Positions 1-6,549 of a stretch of 24,120 bases of DNA are shown in pieces. Positions within the stretch are counted from its first letter, which is position 1. Each line of letters begins with the position of its first letter. The position numbers were made by a program, and so were the translations under genes. Source of the stretch: QHCA01 sp038237645 (GTDB lineage Bacteria; Actinomycetota; Actinomycetes; Mycobacteriales; QHCA01); NCBI GenBank assembly GCA_038237645.1, contig JBBRYN010000056.1, positions 1 through 24,120 of the forward strand, given 5' to 3'. The notes beneath the pieces are model-generated. The model did no database searches. It was not told the DNA's origin and worked only from the letters and a program-made list of their open reading frames with translations.

Positions 1-28
1 GCGTCGACCCGGCGGGGGACCCGGCCAC

Positions 29-373
29 TCACCCCCAGCCGCCTTTTCCCTCGACCAGCATCAGCTTCACCGCCATCTCCTTGACCGTCTCCGACAACCG
101 GGCGATCTCGGCGCGGGCCAACTCCAGCTCGTAGTCGCGCTCGCGTGCGGCAACACCAGGTTTGGACGCGGCCAGCGCCGCCAGCGCACCCTCCTTCGCG
201 ACCGTGCGGATCCGCATGACCGTGGAACGATCCACCTGCGCGGCGGTCGCCGCCTCGGCGATCGTCAACTCCTGACGGACCAGCTGCAACCAGATCTCGT
301 ACTTCTGCGACGGCGAGAGGAACCGCTTCGCACGTCGCCCCGCGCGGTCGGTCCGTCGATCGGAATCGGTCAT
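29..373 (-). CDS. IS3-like transposase OrfA (helix-turn-helix subunit); element cut by window edge
   Basis: The 114-residue protein has an N-terminal helix-turn-helix (about residues 18-66: SPSQKYEIWLQLV, then TIAEAATAAQVDRSTVMRI) and a C-terminal helix (about 78-108) suited to coiled-coil pairing, ending GKGGWG. This layout is what I know from the first ORF of two-ORF IS3-type elements in actinomycetes, where OrfA binds the ends and a DDE OrfB follows, often by frameshift. OrfB would lie left of position 1 and is not seen. A GGAGG ribosome site 8 nt before the ATG supports the start. The gene looks intact. Just upstream (415-427) is the palindrome TGTCTGATAGACA, close to where homology to the neighbouring IS1380 remnant stops, so the element end is probably near 427-447. 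The family assignment rests on recognition by eye; another HTH transposase family is possible. Confidence 0.75.
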   Translation of the reverse strand: MTDSDRRTDRAGRRAKRFLSPSQKYEIWLQLVRQELTIAEAATAAQVDRSTVMRIRTVAKEGALAALAASKPGVAARERDYELELARAEIARLSETVKEMAVKLMLVEGKGGWG

Positions 374-439
374 GATCAGATCCTCCGGGCAGAGTCGGAG
401 AACCCATCGGATGTTGTCTGATAGACACGCCGACCTGTG

Positions 440-680
440 TCACGAAGTCAGACGCAAAGCAAGATCGGTCAGCACCCCACCCGGATCATGCACGGCCTGC
501 GACGCGACCCGATCGGCGAACACCGCAGACAACTGCGCGCTCAGCGTGCTGCGATCGGCCAGATCGGCCAACCCGCGACCCGGCATGCGACACGACACCC
601 GCGCCGTCAGCAGACACATCAACGACCGGGCGGGTACGAGCGGCCTCTATCCGGAAGGTGCGTCTCGGTTCGACGATCAT
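440..680 (-). pseudogene. IS1380-family transposase, N-terminal fragment with a frameshift
   Basis: Two overlapping minus-strand frames join to one recognisable transposase N-terminus. One runs from an ATG at 680 through VVDVSADGAGVVSHAG. After a shift near 580-590 the other continues GLADLADRSTLSAQLSAVFA, then VHDPGGVLTDLALRLT. The SADG(x)GVVSHAG, LADR(x)(x)L and VHDPG(x)VLTDLA blocks match the start of IS1380-type DDE transposases as I remember them. The match ends at about 445, where family members continue with an aspartate-glycine-glycine stretch, and unrelated sequence leading into the IS3-like gene follows. About 80 residues remain of a protein that is normally over 400. The remnant is therefore both frameshifted and truncated, probably by insertion of the left-hand element. 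Confidence 0.6.
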
Positions 681-770
681 GGACTCTCGACAAGCCCATA
701 ATCCCTTACCGGGCAGGCACTTTCGCTAATCTACACACCGACTCACCAAGTCGGTCTTGAAGTGCCAGGG

Positions 771-1100
771 CTAGCAGTAGACGACGTCCTGTACATAGTT
801 CGCAAAGTCCCCATACTCTTGGAAGTCAATTTCCTCGCCTGGTCCGTAGACAACACATCCTGAACTTCGGCCGTCGGATATGAGGGCGTTCATGCTGACT
901 CCCACTGCACACTGGTTTCTCACCCCGTAATTGAGAGTGCTGCCCAAATGAAACTCGAAGGGGACATCAGCGCAATCTGCTGAGTAACCGGTCGTCGCCG
1001 ACGCCGCATGTACGCCGAACAGTCCAAGGCCAACCACAGCGGCGGCCACAACAAGTCTCCGCACTACCTTCACGACGCTTCTCCAATGCTTGATTGACAT
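771..1100 (-). CDS. small secreted four-cysteine protein, tendamistat-like layout
   Basis: The product has 109 residues. A signal peptide is plain: a charged N-terminus (K4, R7, K11, R14, R15), a hydrophobic core at 16-30 and an AxA cleavage site at ASA(33-35)/TT, leaving a mature protein of 74 residues. The mature part has four cysteines (43, 64, 82, 109), the last being the final residue. The spacings of 21, 18 and 27 resemble those of tendamistat (16, 18, 28), the 74-residue Streptomyces alpha-amylase inhibitor, and a PG turn follows Cys82 as in that protein. The Trp-Arg-Tyr inhibitory triad of tendamistat is absent, so amylase inhibition should not be assumed. A GGGAG ribosome site lies 4 nt before the ATG. 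The gene is less GC-rich than its neighbours and lies between transposase remnants, which suggests acquired DNA. The family link is inference. Confidence 0.65.
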   Translation of the reverse strand: MSIKHWRSVVKVVRRLVVAAAVVGLGLFGVHAASATTGYSADCADVPFEFHLGSTLNYGVRNQCAVGVSMNALISDGRSSGCVVYGPGEEIDFQEYGDFANYVQDVVYC

Positions 1101-1415
1101 GTACTCCCGAATACGCGCTCGGAAGTCTGATGCTCTGATCGACGAATCCGAACACCTCTGCCGAGCTCCGGCGATCCTGTAAAACCTGGATAGGGCATCC
1201 CTCGCTCCACCCTCGGTTACTCAGGGTGTCCACAGTGGAACTCCCCGACTTCCAGCAACGCCGACGACCAGGACGAGACGCCAAATGCCTGCTGCGGAGC
1301 TTCACGTCGTCTGGCCATCTATCGGACATCTCCTCCCGGGTCGGGCCATCTTACACATTCCGGCGCTACAGGTTTGATGGGGCACGTCGCTGCGGCGGGC
1401 GATGCCGGGTTGGGG
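1101..1415. other. 315-bp stretch with no recognisable gene
   Basis: I find no convincing coding frame on either strand. The longer open frames crossing it have no ribosome site, no codon bias and no familiar motif, and one overlaps the secreted-protein gene in another frame. The base composition is less GC-rich than the genes to the right. It probably carries the promoter of the small secreted protein gene and otherwise degenerate DNA between mobile-element remnants. Confidence 0.5.
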
Positions 1416-1469
1416 CTCGTGGCCCCTCGACACTGGCTGTGTTCAGGCCGTCAGGCGAGGGGCCACGAG
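1416..1469. repeat. perfect 14-bp inverted repeat, 26-nt loop
   Basis: CTCGTGGCCCCTCG (1416-1429) and CGAGGGGCCACGAG (1456-1469) are exact reverse complements separated by 26 nt. The repeat sits where recognisable homology to the IS110 transposase fades, so it may mark a rearrangement junction or a mobile-element end. It could also act as a strong RNA hairpin in either direction. No run of T follows, so a classical intrinsic terminator is not supported. Confidence 0.7.
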
Positions 1470-1790
1470 TATGGAGAACGGTACGACGGTTGGCTTTGAT
1501 CTGCTGGTTGGCCGCACGTAGCGCGACGGCGAGCCTGGCGGATCTCCGCATGCCGGACCGCGTGTTCGCGGCTGGCGTCAGCGGGGGCCTGCGCCGGCCA
1601 GGCTGGTCAGCGCAGCGTCGGTGAGGGCTGCCGCGGGCAAGCTGCCGGTCGAAGTCGGCGCCGGAGAGCAGCAGCGCCTTGAGTCGATTGGTCTGCGCGG
1701 TGTGAGCGGTGGTGAGGTCGCAGCGGGCGGCCAGCAGGATCCGTAGCGCTTCCCGGTCACCGTCGACGCGTGGAGCGGATAGCCGGCCGA
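1437..1790 (-). pseudogene. IS110-family transposase fragment, multiply frameshifted
   Basis: Reading leftward from about 1790, one frame gives RLSAPRVDGDREALRILLAA, then DLTTAHTAQTNRLKALLLSG and DRQLARG. A shift leads to ALTDAALTSLAGAGPR, a second to DASREHAVRHAEIRQ, and a third to RLAVALRAANQQIKANRR. Together these reproduce in order the middle part of actinobacterial IS110 transposases (the DGDREALR, QTNRL(x)ALL, ALT..L..LA, AELR and LKANR blocks). The N-terminal DEDD nuclease domain and the C-terminal serine-containing domain are missing. With at least three frameshifts and both ends lost it is certainly inactive. It begins within 10 bp of the stop codon of the neighbouring flippase gene, so the event that brought it in came close to cutting that gene. 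Confidence 0.7.
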
Positions 1791-1797
1791 CGATTAG

Positions 1798-3282
1798 TTA
1801 GCGAGCCAGAATTCCGCGTGCCTGGCCCGCGACCTGACGCAACCGGCCGATCACCAGCCGGAACTCCCGCGGGCACAACAGTGCGGTCAGCGCGGTGACG
1901 GCCAGGGCTCCCGCCAGCCGGATTCCCAGCCCGGCGCCGTGCAGGTTGACGTAGGCCGCCAGCCCGGTCGCCAGCCCGGCCACCACGCCCACCCGCCACA
2001 GCAGGGTCGACCAGGCCTGCCGCCACTGCCGCCAGGCAGCGAACATGATGATCGCGCTCTGTACGGTGGCACCGACGAGGTAGCCGCCGGCTATGCCCGT
2101 GATGGAGTACGCCGGGCCGAGCACCAGCCAGCCGACCACGCCGGTGGTCAGCCCCGACACGGCCGCGGCGGCCGGCACCCGTACCAGCGCCCGTTCGGTG
2201 GCACTGAGGGAATTGACCGCCGGGATCGCGCAGATCAGGACATACGTCGCGGCCAGCAGCATCTCCAGGACGAGGTAGGCGTCGGCGTAGCCCGGGTTGA
2301 AGACGAACGCCAGCAGGGGTCGGGCCAGCAGCACCGCGGCGGCGAAGAACGGCAGCATGGCGACCGTGAGGAGCCGGGTGCCGGCGTCCAGTTGCCGGCG
2401 GATCTCCGGCTCGTCGCCCCGGCCGAAGGCGCTGGCCATCGAGGGGAACAACGCCATGGACAGCGCACGGGGCACGAAGTAGGCCGGCACCGTGAGGGTC
2501 ATGGCGGCGGCGTACAGGCCGGGCTCGACGCCGTGGCCGTAGCGGAAGGCGAAGACCATGGACAGCTGCAGGAATCCGGTGCTGGCCAGGATGCCGAGGG
2601 CGGCCCAGAAACCGTAGCCGCGCATCTCGCGCCGCACCTCGTGGGGCAGCACGATCTCGGGGGTACGCGGGCCCCGCGGCAGCCCCAGCCAGCCGAACAC
2701 GGCGAATGCCGTGTAGCCGGCGACGAACGGCAGCAGCAGGATCACCCGGGCGTGCAGCAGCACCACGACGACCGCACCGGCGATGGTGGCGGCGTCGCAT
2801 AGGGTCTCGATCACCGCGTAGCGGCGGATCGTCCCGTAGCCGTACTGCGCGCCACGGACGAACGTATAGGCGGAGTACGCCGCGATCAGCACGCAGGTTG
2901 CGACGATCTCCGTGCCGGAGAGCTGGGGAAAGAGCCACGGCAGCACCAGCGCCGCCCCGACCGTCAGGCCGGCCGTCCCGAGCGCGCACCAGCGCAGCAA
3001 CTCCTCCAGCGCCCGCCGGGCCTGCGCCGGGTTGCCGGTCCCGAGCGCCGCCGGAACGAATTTGGTGGCCCCGACCGCGGTCCCGGTCGCGAAGGCCAGC
3101 GACGCGAAGGTCGCGATCGACAGCTGGGTGTTGACCCGCCCCAGCGCCTCGTGGCCGAGGTGCCGACCGACCAGCAGGCTGAAGATCAGCCGGGTCAGAC
3201 CCAACGCCAGGATGGCGATCAGGGACAGCAGGGTGTTGGCGGCTACCCGCGAGTTGCCGGCGCCGGGCAGGTCAGCGGTCAT
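1798..3282 (-). CDS. Wzx-like polysaccharide flippase (MOP superfamily)
   Basis: The 494-residue polytopic membrane protein has about 12-14 hydrophobic segments, starting with LLSLIAILALGLTRLIFSLL near residues 18-37. Early residues GRHLGHEALGRVN and the general build match the oligosaccharide flippase/MATE-like exporters (MOP superfamily), which move undecaprenyl-linked sugar repeat units across the membrane for polymerisation outside. The ATG at 3282 is the only reasonable start; no strong Shine-Dalgarno sequence precedes it. Its divergent neighbour is a Wzz/BY-kinase gene, and an acetyltransferase and an initiating sugar transferase lie beyond, so a role in a cell-surface polysaccharide pathway is well supported. 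The substrate cannot be told. A lipid II flippase role is less likely given the context. The C-terminus ends just before an IS110 remnant but looks complete. Confidence 0.85.
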   Translation of the reverse strand: MTADLPGAGNSRVAANTLLSLIAILALGLTRLIFSLLVGRHLGHEALGRVNTQLSIATFASLAFATGTAVGATKFVPAALGTGNPAQARRALEELLRWCALGTAGLTVGAALVLPWLFPQLSGTEIVATCVLIAAYSAYTFVRGAQYGYGTIRRYAVIETLCDAATIAGAVVVVLLHARVILLLPFVAGYTAFAVFGWLGLPRGPRTPEIVLPHEVRREMRGYGFWAALGILASTGFLQLSMVFAFRYGHGVEPGLYAAAMTLTVPAYFVPRALSMALFPSMASAFGRGDEPEIRRQLDAGTRLLTVAMLPFFAAAVLLARPLLAFVFNPGYADAYLVLEMLLAATYVLICAIPAVNSLSATERALVRVPAAAAVSGLTTGVVGWLVLGPAYSITGIAGGYLVGATVQSAIIMFAAWRQWRQAWSTLLWRVGVVAGLATGLAAYVNLHGAGLGIRLAGALAVTALTALLCPREFRLVIGRLRQVAGQARGILAR

Positions 3283-3296
3283 GTCGCCGTGTCCGC

Positions 3297-3362
3297 GGCT
3301 CGGCAGGCGTGGCCCGGCAGGCGTTGGCTCGGCAGGCGTTGGCTCGGCAGGCGTTGGCTCGG
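3297..3362. repeat. 15-bp tandem repeat, about four copies, between divergent genes
   Basis: Units of GGCTCGGCAGGCGTT lie head to tail: a first 14-nt copy at 3297-3310, a variant at 3311-3325 (GGCC start), exact copies at 3326-3340 and 3341-3355, and a partial copy to 3362. They occupy the space between the flippase start (3282) and the kinase start (3504), so they lie in or near the promoter of one or both. In one open frame the unit reads Ala-Arg-Gln-Ala-Leu, but no ribosome site supports translation there. Confidence 0.9.
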
Positions 3363-3503
3363 TGGTCGTCGCCGGGCCGGAACGCTCACGGCCAGCACGC
3401 TATCTTGTCCGGTAGCCGCAGCCCGTCCGGCAGCCAGCACCCTGAGCCGCCGGAGCCCCGTTCAAGCTCGCCCAGGTCCGCCCGACAGATTCGAGGCCCC
3501 GCC

Positions 3504-4907
3504 GTGAACCTCAGCCGCATCCTCCGCTACGTCCGCAGCTCATGGCGGCTGCTGGCCGCGTTCGTCGTCGTCGGGCTGGTCCTGGGCGCCCTGGCCACGG
3601 TGCTGCAGGCCAAGACCTACGAAGCCGACGTCGAGGTGCTGGTCAGCCCCAACACCGCGCTCGGCAACCGGGGCGGCGCCGCCGTCAGTGACGCCTACTC
3701 GGCCGGCCTGTTCACCCAGCAGCGCGCCCAGTCCTACGTGGAGATCGTCACCTCGCCGCTGGTGCTCGGGCCGGTCACGACGCGGATCGGCGGAGGTGCC
3801 GGACTCGACAAGGCGGTCAAGGCCGAGTGGATAGCGCCGTCCACCTCCGTGGTCAAGATCACCGTCCAGGCCAAAACTGCAGATCAGGCGGCAGCATTGG
3901 CGAACGGGATCGCCGCACAGCTGGCGACCGTGGTTGCGACCACCGAGAAGCCGACCGACGGCGGGCCGGCGCCGGTCAAGGTGTCCACGGTGCGCCCGGC
4001 GGCCGTGCCCGACAGCCCCGTCAAGCCCCTGCCGGCGGCCAACCTGTTGCTGGGTCTGGCGCTCGGCCTGCTCATCGGCGGGTCATTGGTGCTGGCGCGG
4101 GCGCTGCTCGACCGCAGCGTCAGCGACAGCGCGGGCCTCGCGGAGGCGACCGGGGAGCCGCCGTTGGGCGTCATCGCCACCGCTCGGGCCGCCGGGTTGG
4201 TGCTGCGCGAATCCCCCCAGTCACCGGTGGCCGAGGCCTTCCGCAAGTTGCGCACGAGCATCCGGTTCGCCCGGCCGGAGGCCGCAGCCCACTCGCTGGT
4301 CGTCGCCGCGTCGCAGGCAGGGGCCGGAGCCACGACGGTGGCCGCCAACCTCGCACTTGCCATGGTCGAGGCCGGTCGCCGGGTGGTGCTCGTCGACGCC
4401 GACCTGGCCGGTCGCGGCCTGAGCCGGCTGTTCGGCCTCGCCGATTCGCCCGGTCTGCCCGAGGTGCTGGCCGGCGAGGTCGAGGCGGATGCCGCGCTGG
4501 CTGCCGGCGGTGCGCCCGGCCTGCAGGTGTTGAGCGCCGGCCGGGCGGCCGGCGGTGGGGCAAGCCTGTTGGCCGGGCCGCTGATGGTCGGACTGCTCGA
4601 GGAGCTCGAGGGCCGCGCCGATCTCGTGATCATCGACGCTCCGCCGGTGCTGCCCTTTGCCGCGGCGGCCGAGCTGGCCGCGATCGCTGACGCCGTGCTG
4701 CTCGTCGCGCGCTACGGCAAAACCCAGATCGACGAGTTGCAGCAGGCGCGGCTGACGCTCGGGCAGGTCGGCGCTCCGGTGCTCGGCGTGGTCGTGAACG
4801 CCGTGCCCGGCAGCAACCCGGCGGCGGTGGTCGGCGTCGCGGCGCCCCAGGGACCCGGCAAGGAATCCACTGCCACTCCGACCGACGCGCTGGCCCAGCG
4901 CGGCTGA
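3504..4907 (+). CDS. Wzz/BY-kinase fusion (polysaccharide co-polymerase) with a degenerate P-loop
   Basis: I place the start at GTG 3504, with GAGG 7 nt upstream, giving 467 residues that begin MNLSRILRYV and run into a first membrane helix (16-34). A Wzz-type periplasmic domain follows (YEADVEVLVSPN onward), then a proline-rich stretch (167-176), a second membrane helix (about 178-200) and a cytoplasmic ParA/BY-kinase domain. Walker A' VVLVDADL (294-301) and Walker B LVIIDAPP (374-381) are intact. Walker A reads SQAGAGATT (270-278): the invariant lysine is alanine at 276. There is also no C-terminal tyrosine cluster. Proteins of this class set the chain length and export of capsule or exopolysaccharide, and kinase activity here is doubtful. 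A longer reading frame from 3309 runs through tandem repeats and was not used. TATCTT at 3401-3406 is a candidate -10. Confidence 0.88.
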   Translation: MNLSRILRYVRSSWRLLAAFVVVGLVLGALATVLQAKTYEADVEVLVSPNTALGNRGGAAVSDAYSAGLFTQQRAQSYVEIVTSPLVLGPVTTRIGGGAGLDKAVKAEWIAPSTSVVKITVQAKTADQAAALANGIAAQLATVVATTEKPTDGGPAPVKVSTVRPAAVPDSPVKPLPAANLLLGLALGLLIGGSLVLARALLDRSVSDSAGLAEATGEPPLGVIATARAAGLVLRESPQSPVAEAFRKLRTSIRFARPEAAAHSLVVAASQAGAGATTVAANLALAMVEAGRRVVLVDADLAGRGLSRLFGLADSPGLPEVLAGEVEADAALAAGGAPGLQVLSAGRAAGGGASLLAGPLMVGLLEELEGRADLVIIDAPPVLPFAAAAELAAIADAVLLVARYGKTQIDELQQARLTLGQVGAPVLGVVVNAVPGSNPAAVVGVAAPQGPGKESTATPTDALAQRG

Positions 4908-4937
4908 GCGGCGGTTTTCAGCCCGGCTGAGGGCGGC

Positions 4938-5516
4938 TCAGCGTAGTTCGCGTCCGCACCGAGGGCACGACTCCACGACGGTCCACTGGTCCTCGGGGAC
5001 CACATGGCCGCAGCGACCGGCCCAGGCCAATGGGCGGGCCGGGTTACCCACGACCACCCGATGCGGCTCGACGTCGGAGACCACGACGGCGCCGGCCCCC
5101 ACCACCGCCCACCGGCCGATCTCCACGCCGGGCAGGATCACCGAGTGTGCGCCGATGCTGGCGCCCCGGCGCACGGTGATGCCGTCGACCGACCAGTCCT
5201 CGTCGCCCTTCAGGCCGCCGTCCGGGTTCGCGGCCCGGGGGAAGCGGTCGTTGGTCAGCACCGCCAGCGGGCCGACGAACACCTCGTCCTCCACCACCGT
5301 GCCGTGGAAGACCTGCGCGTAGTTCTGCAGTTTGCAGCTGTCGCCGATGGCCACGTCGAGGTCCACGAAGGACCCTTTGCCGAGGATGCAGTCGGTCCCG
5401 ATCCGAGCGCCTGCGCGTACCTGCGCGTTGTGCCAGACCCTGGTGCCGGCGCCGATCGCGGCGCCGTCCTCGACCGTGGCGGTCGGATGGATGTACGGGC
5501 GGGGCTGGTCGCTCAC
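4938..5516 (-). CDS. left-handed beta-helix N-acetyltransferase (WbpD/WlbB-FdtC-like) with a C-terminal zinc ribbon
   Basis: The 192-residue protein is built of hexapeptide repeats (IHPTATVEDGAAIGAGTRVW, then IGTDCILGKGSFVD, then VRRGASIGAHSVILPGVEIG), the left-handed beta-helix of acyl-CoA-dependent sugar acetyltransferases. The block CKLQNYAQVFHGTVVEDEVF and the loop at LTNDRFPRA are what I associate with 3-amino-sugar N-acetyltransferases such as WbpD/WlbB and FdtC, which act on nucleotide sugars for O-antigen or S-layer glycans. After the helix comes a short tail with CG...CPRCG spacing that could bind zinc, seen in some members. GTG 5516 lies one base after the TGA of the sugar transferase gene, so the two are almost certainly one transcript with coupled translation. 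The exact sugar substrate is not determinable. Confidence 0.83.
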   Translation of the reverse strand: MSDQPRPYIHPTATVEDGAAIGAGTRVWHNAQVRAGARIGTDCILGKGSFVDLDVAIGDSCKLQNYAQVFHGTVVEDEVFVGPLAVLTNDRFPRAANPDGGLKGDEDWSVDGITVRRGASIGAHSVILPGVEIGRWAVVGAGAVVVSDVEPHRVVVGNPARPLAWAGRCGHVVPEDQWTVVESCPRCGRELR

Positions 5517-5517
5517 C

Positions 5518-6414
5518 TCATCCGGCTCCGCGCCGGGAGGCGACGGCCAGCGGCGTCTTGAACAGGATCCACAGGTCGAGGGCCAGCGAGCGCCGCTCGA
5601 TGTAGCGCAGGTCCATCCGGCACATGTCGTCGAAGGTGACGGTGCCGCGCCCGAGCACCTGCCAGTAGCCGGTGAGGCCGGGTCGCACGGCCAGCCGGCC
5701 CATCTGCCAAGGCTGGTAGCAGTCGACTTCGTAGGGCAGCGGGGGCCGGGGGCCGATCAGGCTCATGTCGCCGCGCAGCACGTTCCACAATTGCGGCAAC
5801 TCGTCGACACTGCTCTTGCGGAGCCAGCGGCCCACTCTCGTGATCCGCGGGTCGTCGCGGATCCGCTCGGCAACCACGCTGCCGGAGTTTTCGATCAGGT
5901 AGCGCAGGTAGTCCCGGTGGATGGCATCGTCCATGTCAGTGCGCATTGTGCGCAGCTTGAGGCAGGCGAAGCGCCGGCCGTTCTCCCCGACGCGTTCGGC
6001 CGCGTACATCGCCGGACCGCGGCTCTCGAGCTTGATCAGCAGGGCCAGCACGGCCAGGAGGGGCAGCGACACGCTCAGACCGATACCCGCGAGTGCGATG
6101 TCGAGCACGCGCTTGGCGGCGATATAGGGCGGGGAGCCGCCGACGCGCACGGCGGCCGCGATGGAAGCGGCGGGGGCCGGATCAGGGGCGGCGGCGGGCG
6201 CGGCGGCCGCAGCGGTAGCGGGGTGCGCGACCGGACCGGTAGGTGCCGCACCGGGGGTCGCGGGTGGCGACGTGCCGGAGGCGGGAGAGCCGCCTCGGGC
6301 GAGTCGCGGGCTGGGGTCGAGCATGGCGGCCTCAGCGTCCGGGGACGGTTTCGGCGATGACACTCCGTCCCTTCCTGTGGTCAGCGGGTCCGGCGGCAGC
6401 CAGATTACACGCAT
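5518..6414 (-). CDS. initiating sugar-1-phosphate transferase (WbaP/CpsE-type, bacterial sugar transferase)
   Basis: From residue 97 this is a compact polyprenyl-phosphate sugar-1-phosphate transferase: YIAAKRVLDIALAG opens a membrane segment (about 101-128), followed by FACLKLRTMRTDM (149-161), DELPQLWNVLRGDMSLIGPR (204-223) and VRPGLTGYWQVLGRG (243-257). These are the signature blocks of enzymes that load the first sugar phosphate on undecaprenyl phosphate and so begin an exopolysaccharide, capsule or glycan repeat. The four to five helices of the long WbaP form are missing. Instead the first ~95 residues are a proline/alanine-rich, low-complexity stretch. The ATG at 6414 has no Shine-Dalgarno; an in-frame ATG at 6324 (residue 31) has GAGG 5 nt upstream and may be the true start. 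It overlaps nothing and is co-transcribed with the acetyltransferase gene. Confidence 0.9.
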   Translation of the reverse strand: MRVIWLPPDPLTTGRDGVSSPKPSPDAEAAMLDPSPRLARGGSPASGTSPPATPGAAPTGPVAHPATAAAAAPAAAPDPAPAASIAAAVRVGGSPPYIAAKRVLDIALAGIGLSVSLPLLAVLALLIKLESRGPAMYAAERVGENGRRFACLKLRTMRTDMDDAIHRDYLRYLIENSGSVVAERIRDDPRITRVGRWLRKSSVDELPQLWNVLRGDMSLIGPRPPLPYEVDCYQPWQMGRLAVRPGLTGYWQVLGRGTVTFDDMCRMDLRYIERRSLALDLWILFKTPLAVASRRGAG

Positions 6415-6485
6415 CCGGGGGGCCAGCCGGGCACGATAGGGGTCGGAAAAGCCGTACCGGGCGTGTCACAGGGGGGTTGTTCGGC

Positions 6486-6528
6486 TACTCTGTGCACTTC
6501 CGCGCCGGGAAGTGTCCCGGCGCTGTGC
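6486..6528 (+). promoter_or_regulatory. candidate -10 box and strong 5'-leader hairpin of the LCP gene
   Basis: TACTCT at 6486-6491 is a plausible -10, which would start the message near 6498. The leader then contains GCGCCGGGA (6502-6510), loop AGTG, TCCCGGCGC (6515-6523): a perfect 9-bp GC stem, lengthened by GCAC/GTGC (6494-6497 with 6525-6528) if the transcript starts early enough. CACTTCC (6495-6501) can instead pair with GGAAGTG (6508-6514), and the two structures exclude each other. The ribosome site AAGGAG follows at 6541-6546. If the structure acts on DNA, the same symmetry could be an operator. Confidence 0.45.
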
Positions 6529-6549
6529 TGTTTCAAGAGCAAGGAGCGG

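Noticed and set aside
3297..3362. Tandem repeat as a CRISPR array
   Set aside because: Units are contiguous with no spacers and are only 15 bp; no cas genes are present.
3309..3503. N-terminal extension of the Wzz/BY-kinase through the 15-bp repeats
   Set aside because: No ribosome site, low-complexity residues, and GTG 3504 has GAGG at good spacing right before the first membrane helix.
4908..4937. Terminator between the convergent kinase and acetyltransferase genes
   Set aside because: CAGCCCGGCTG is a palindrome with a one-base centre, too tight to form a hairpin, and longer pairings across the gap are imperfect.
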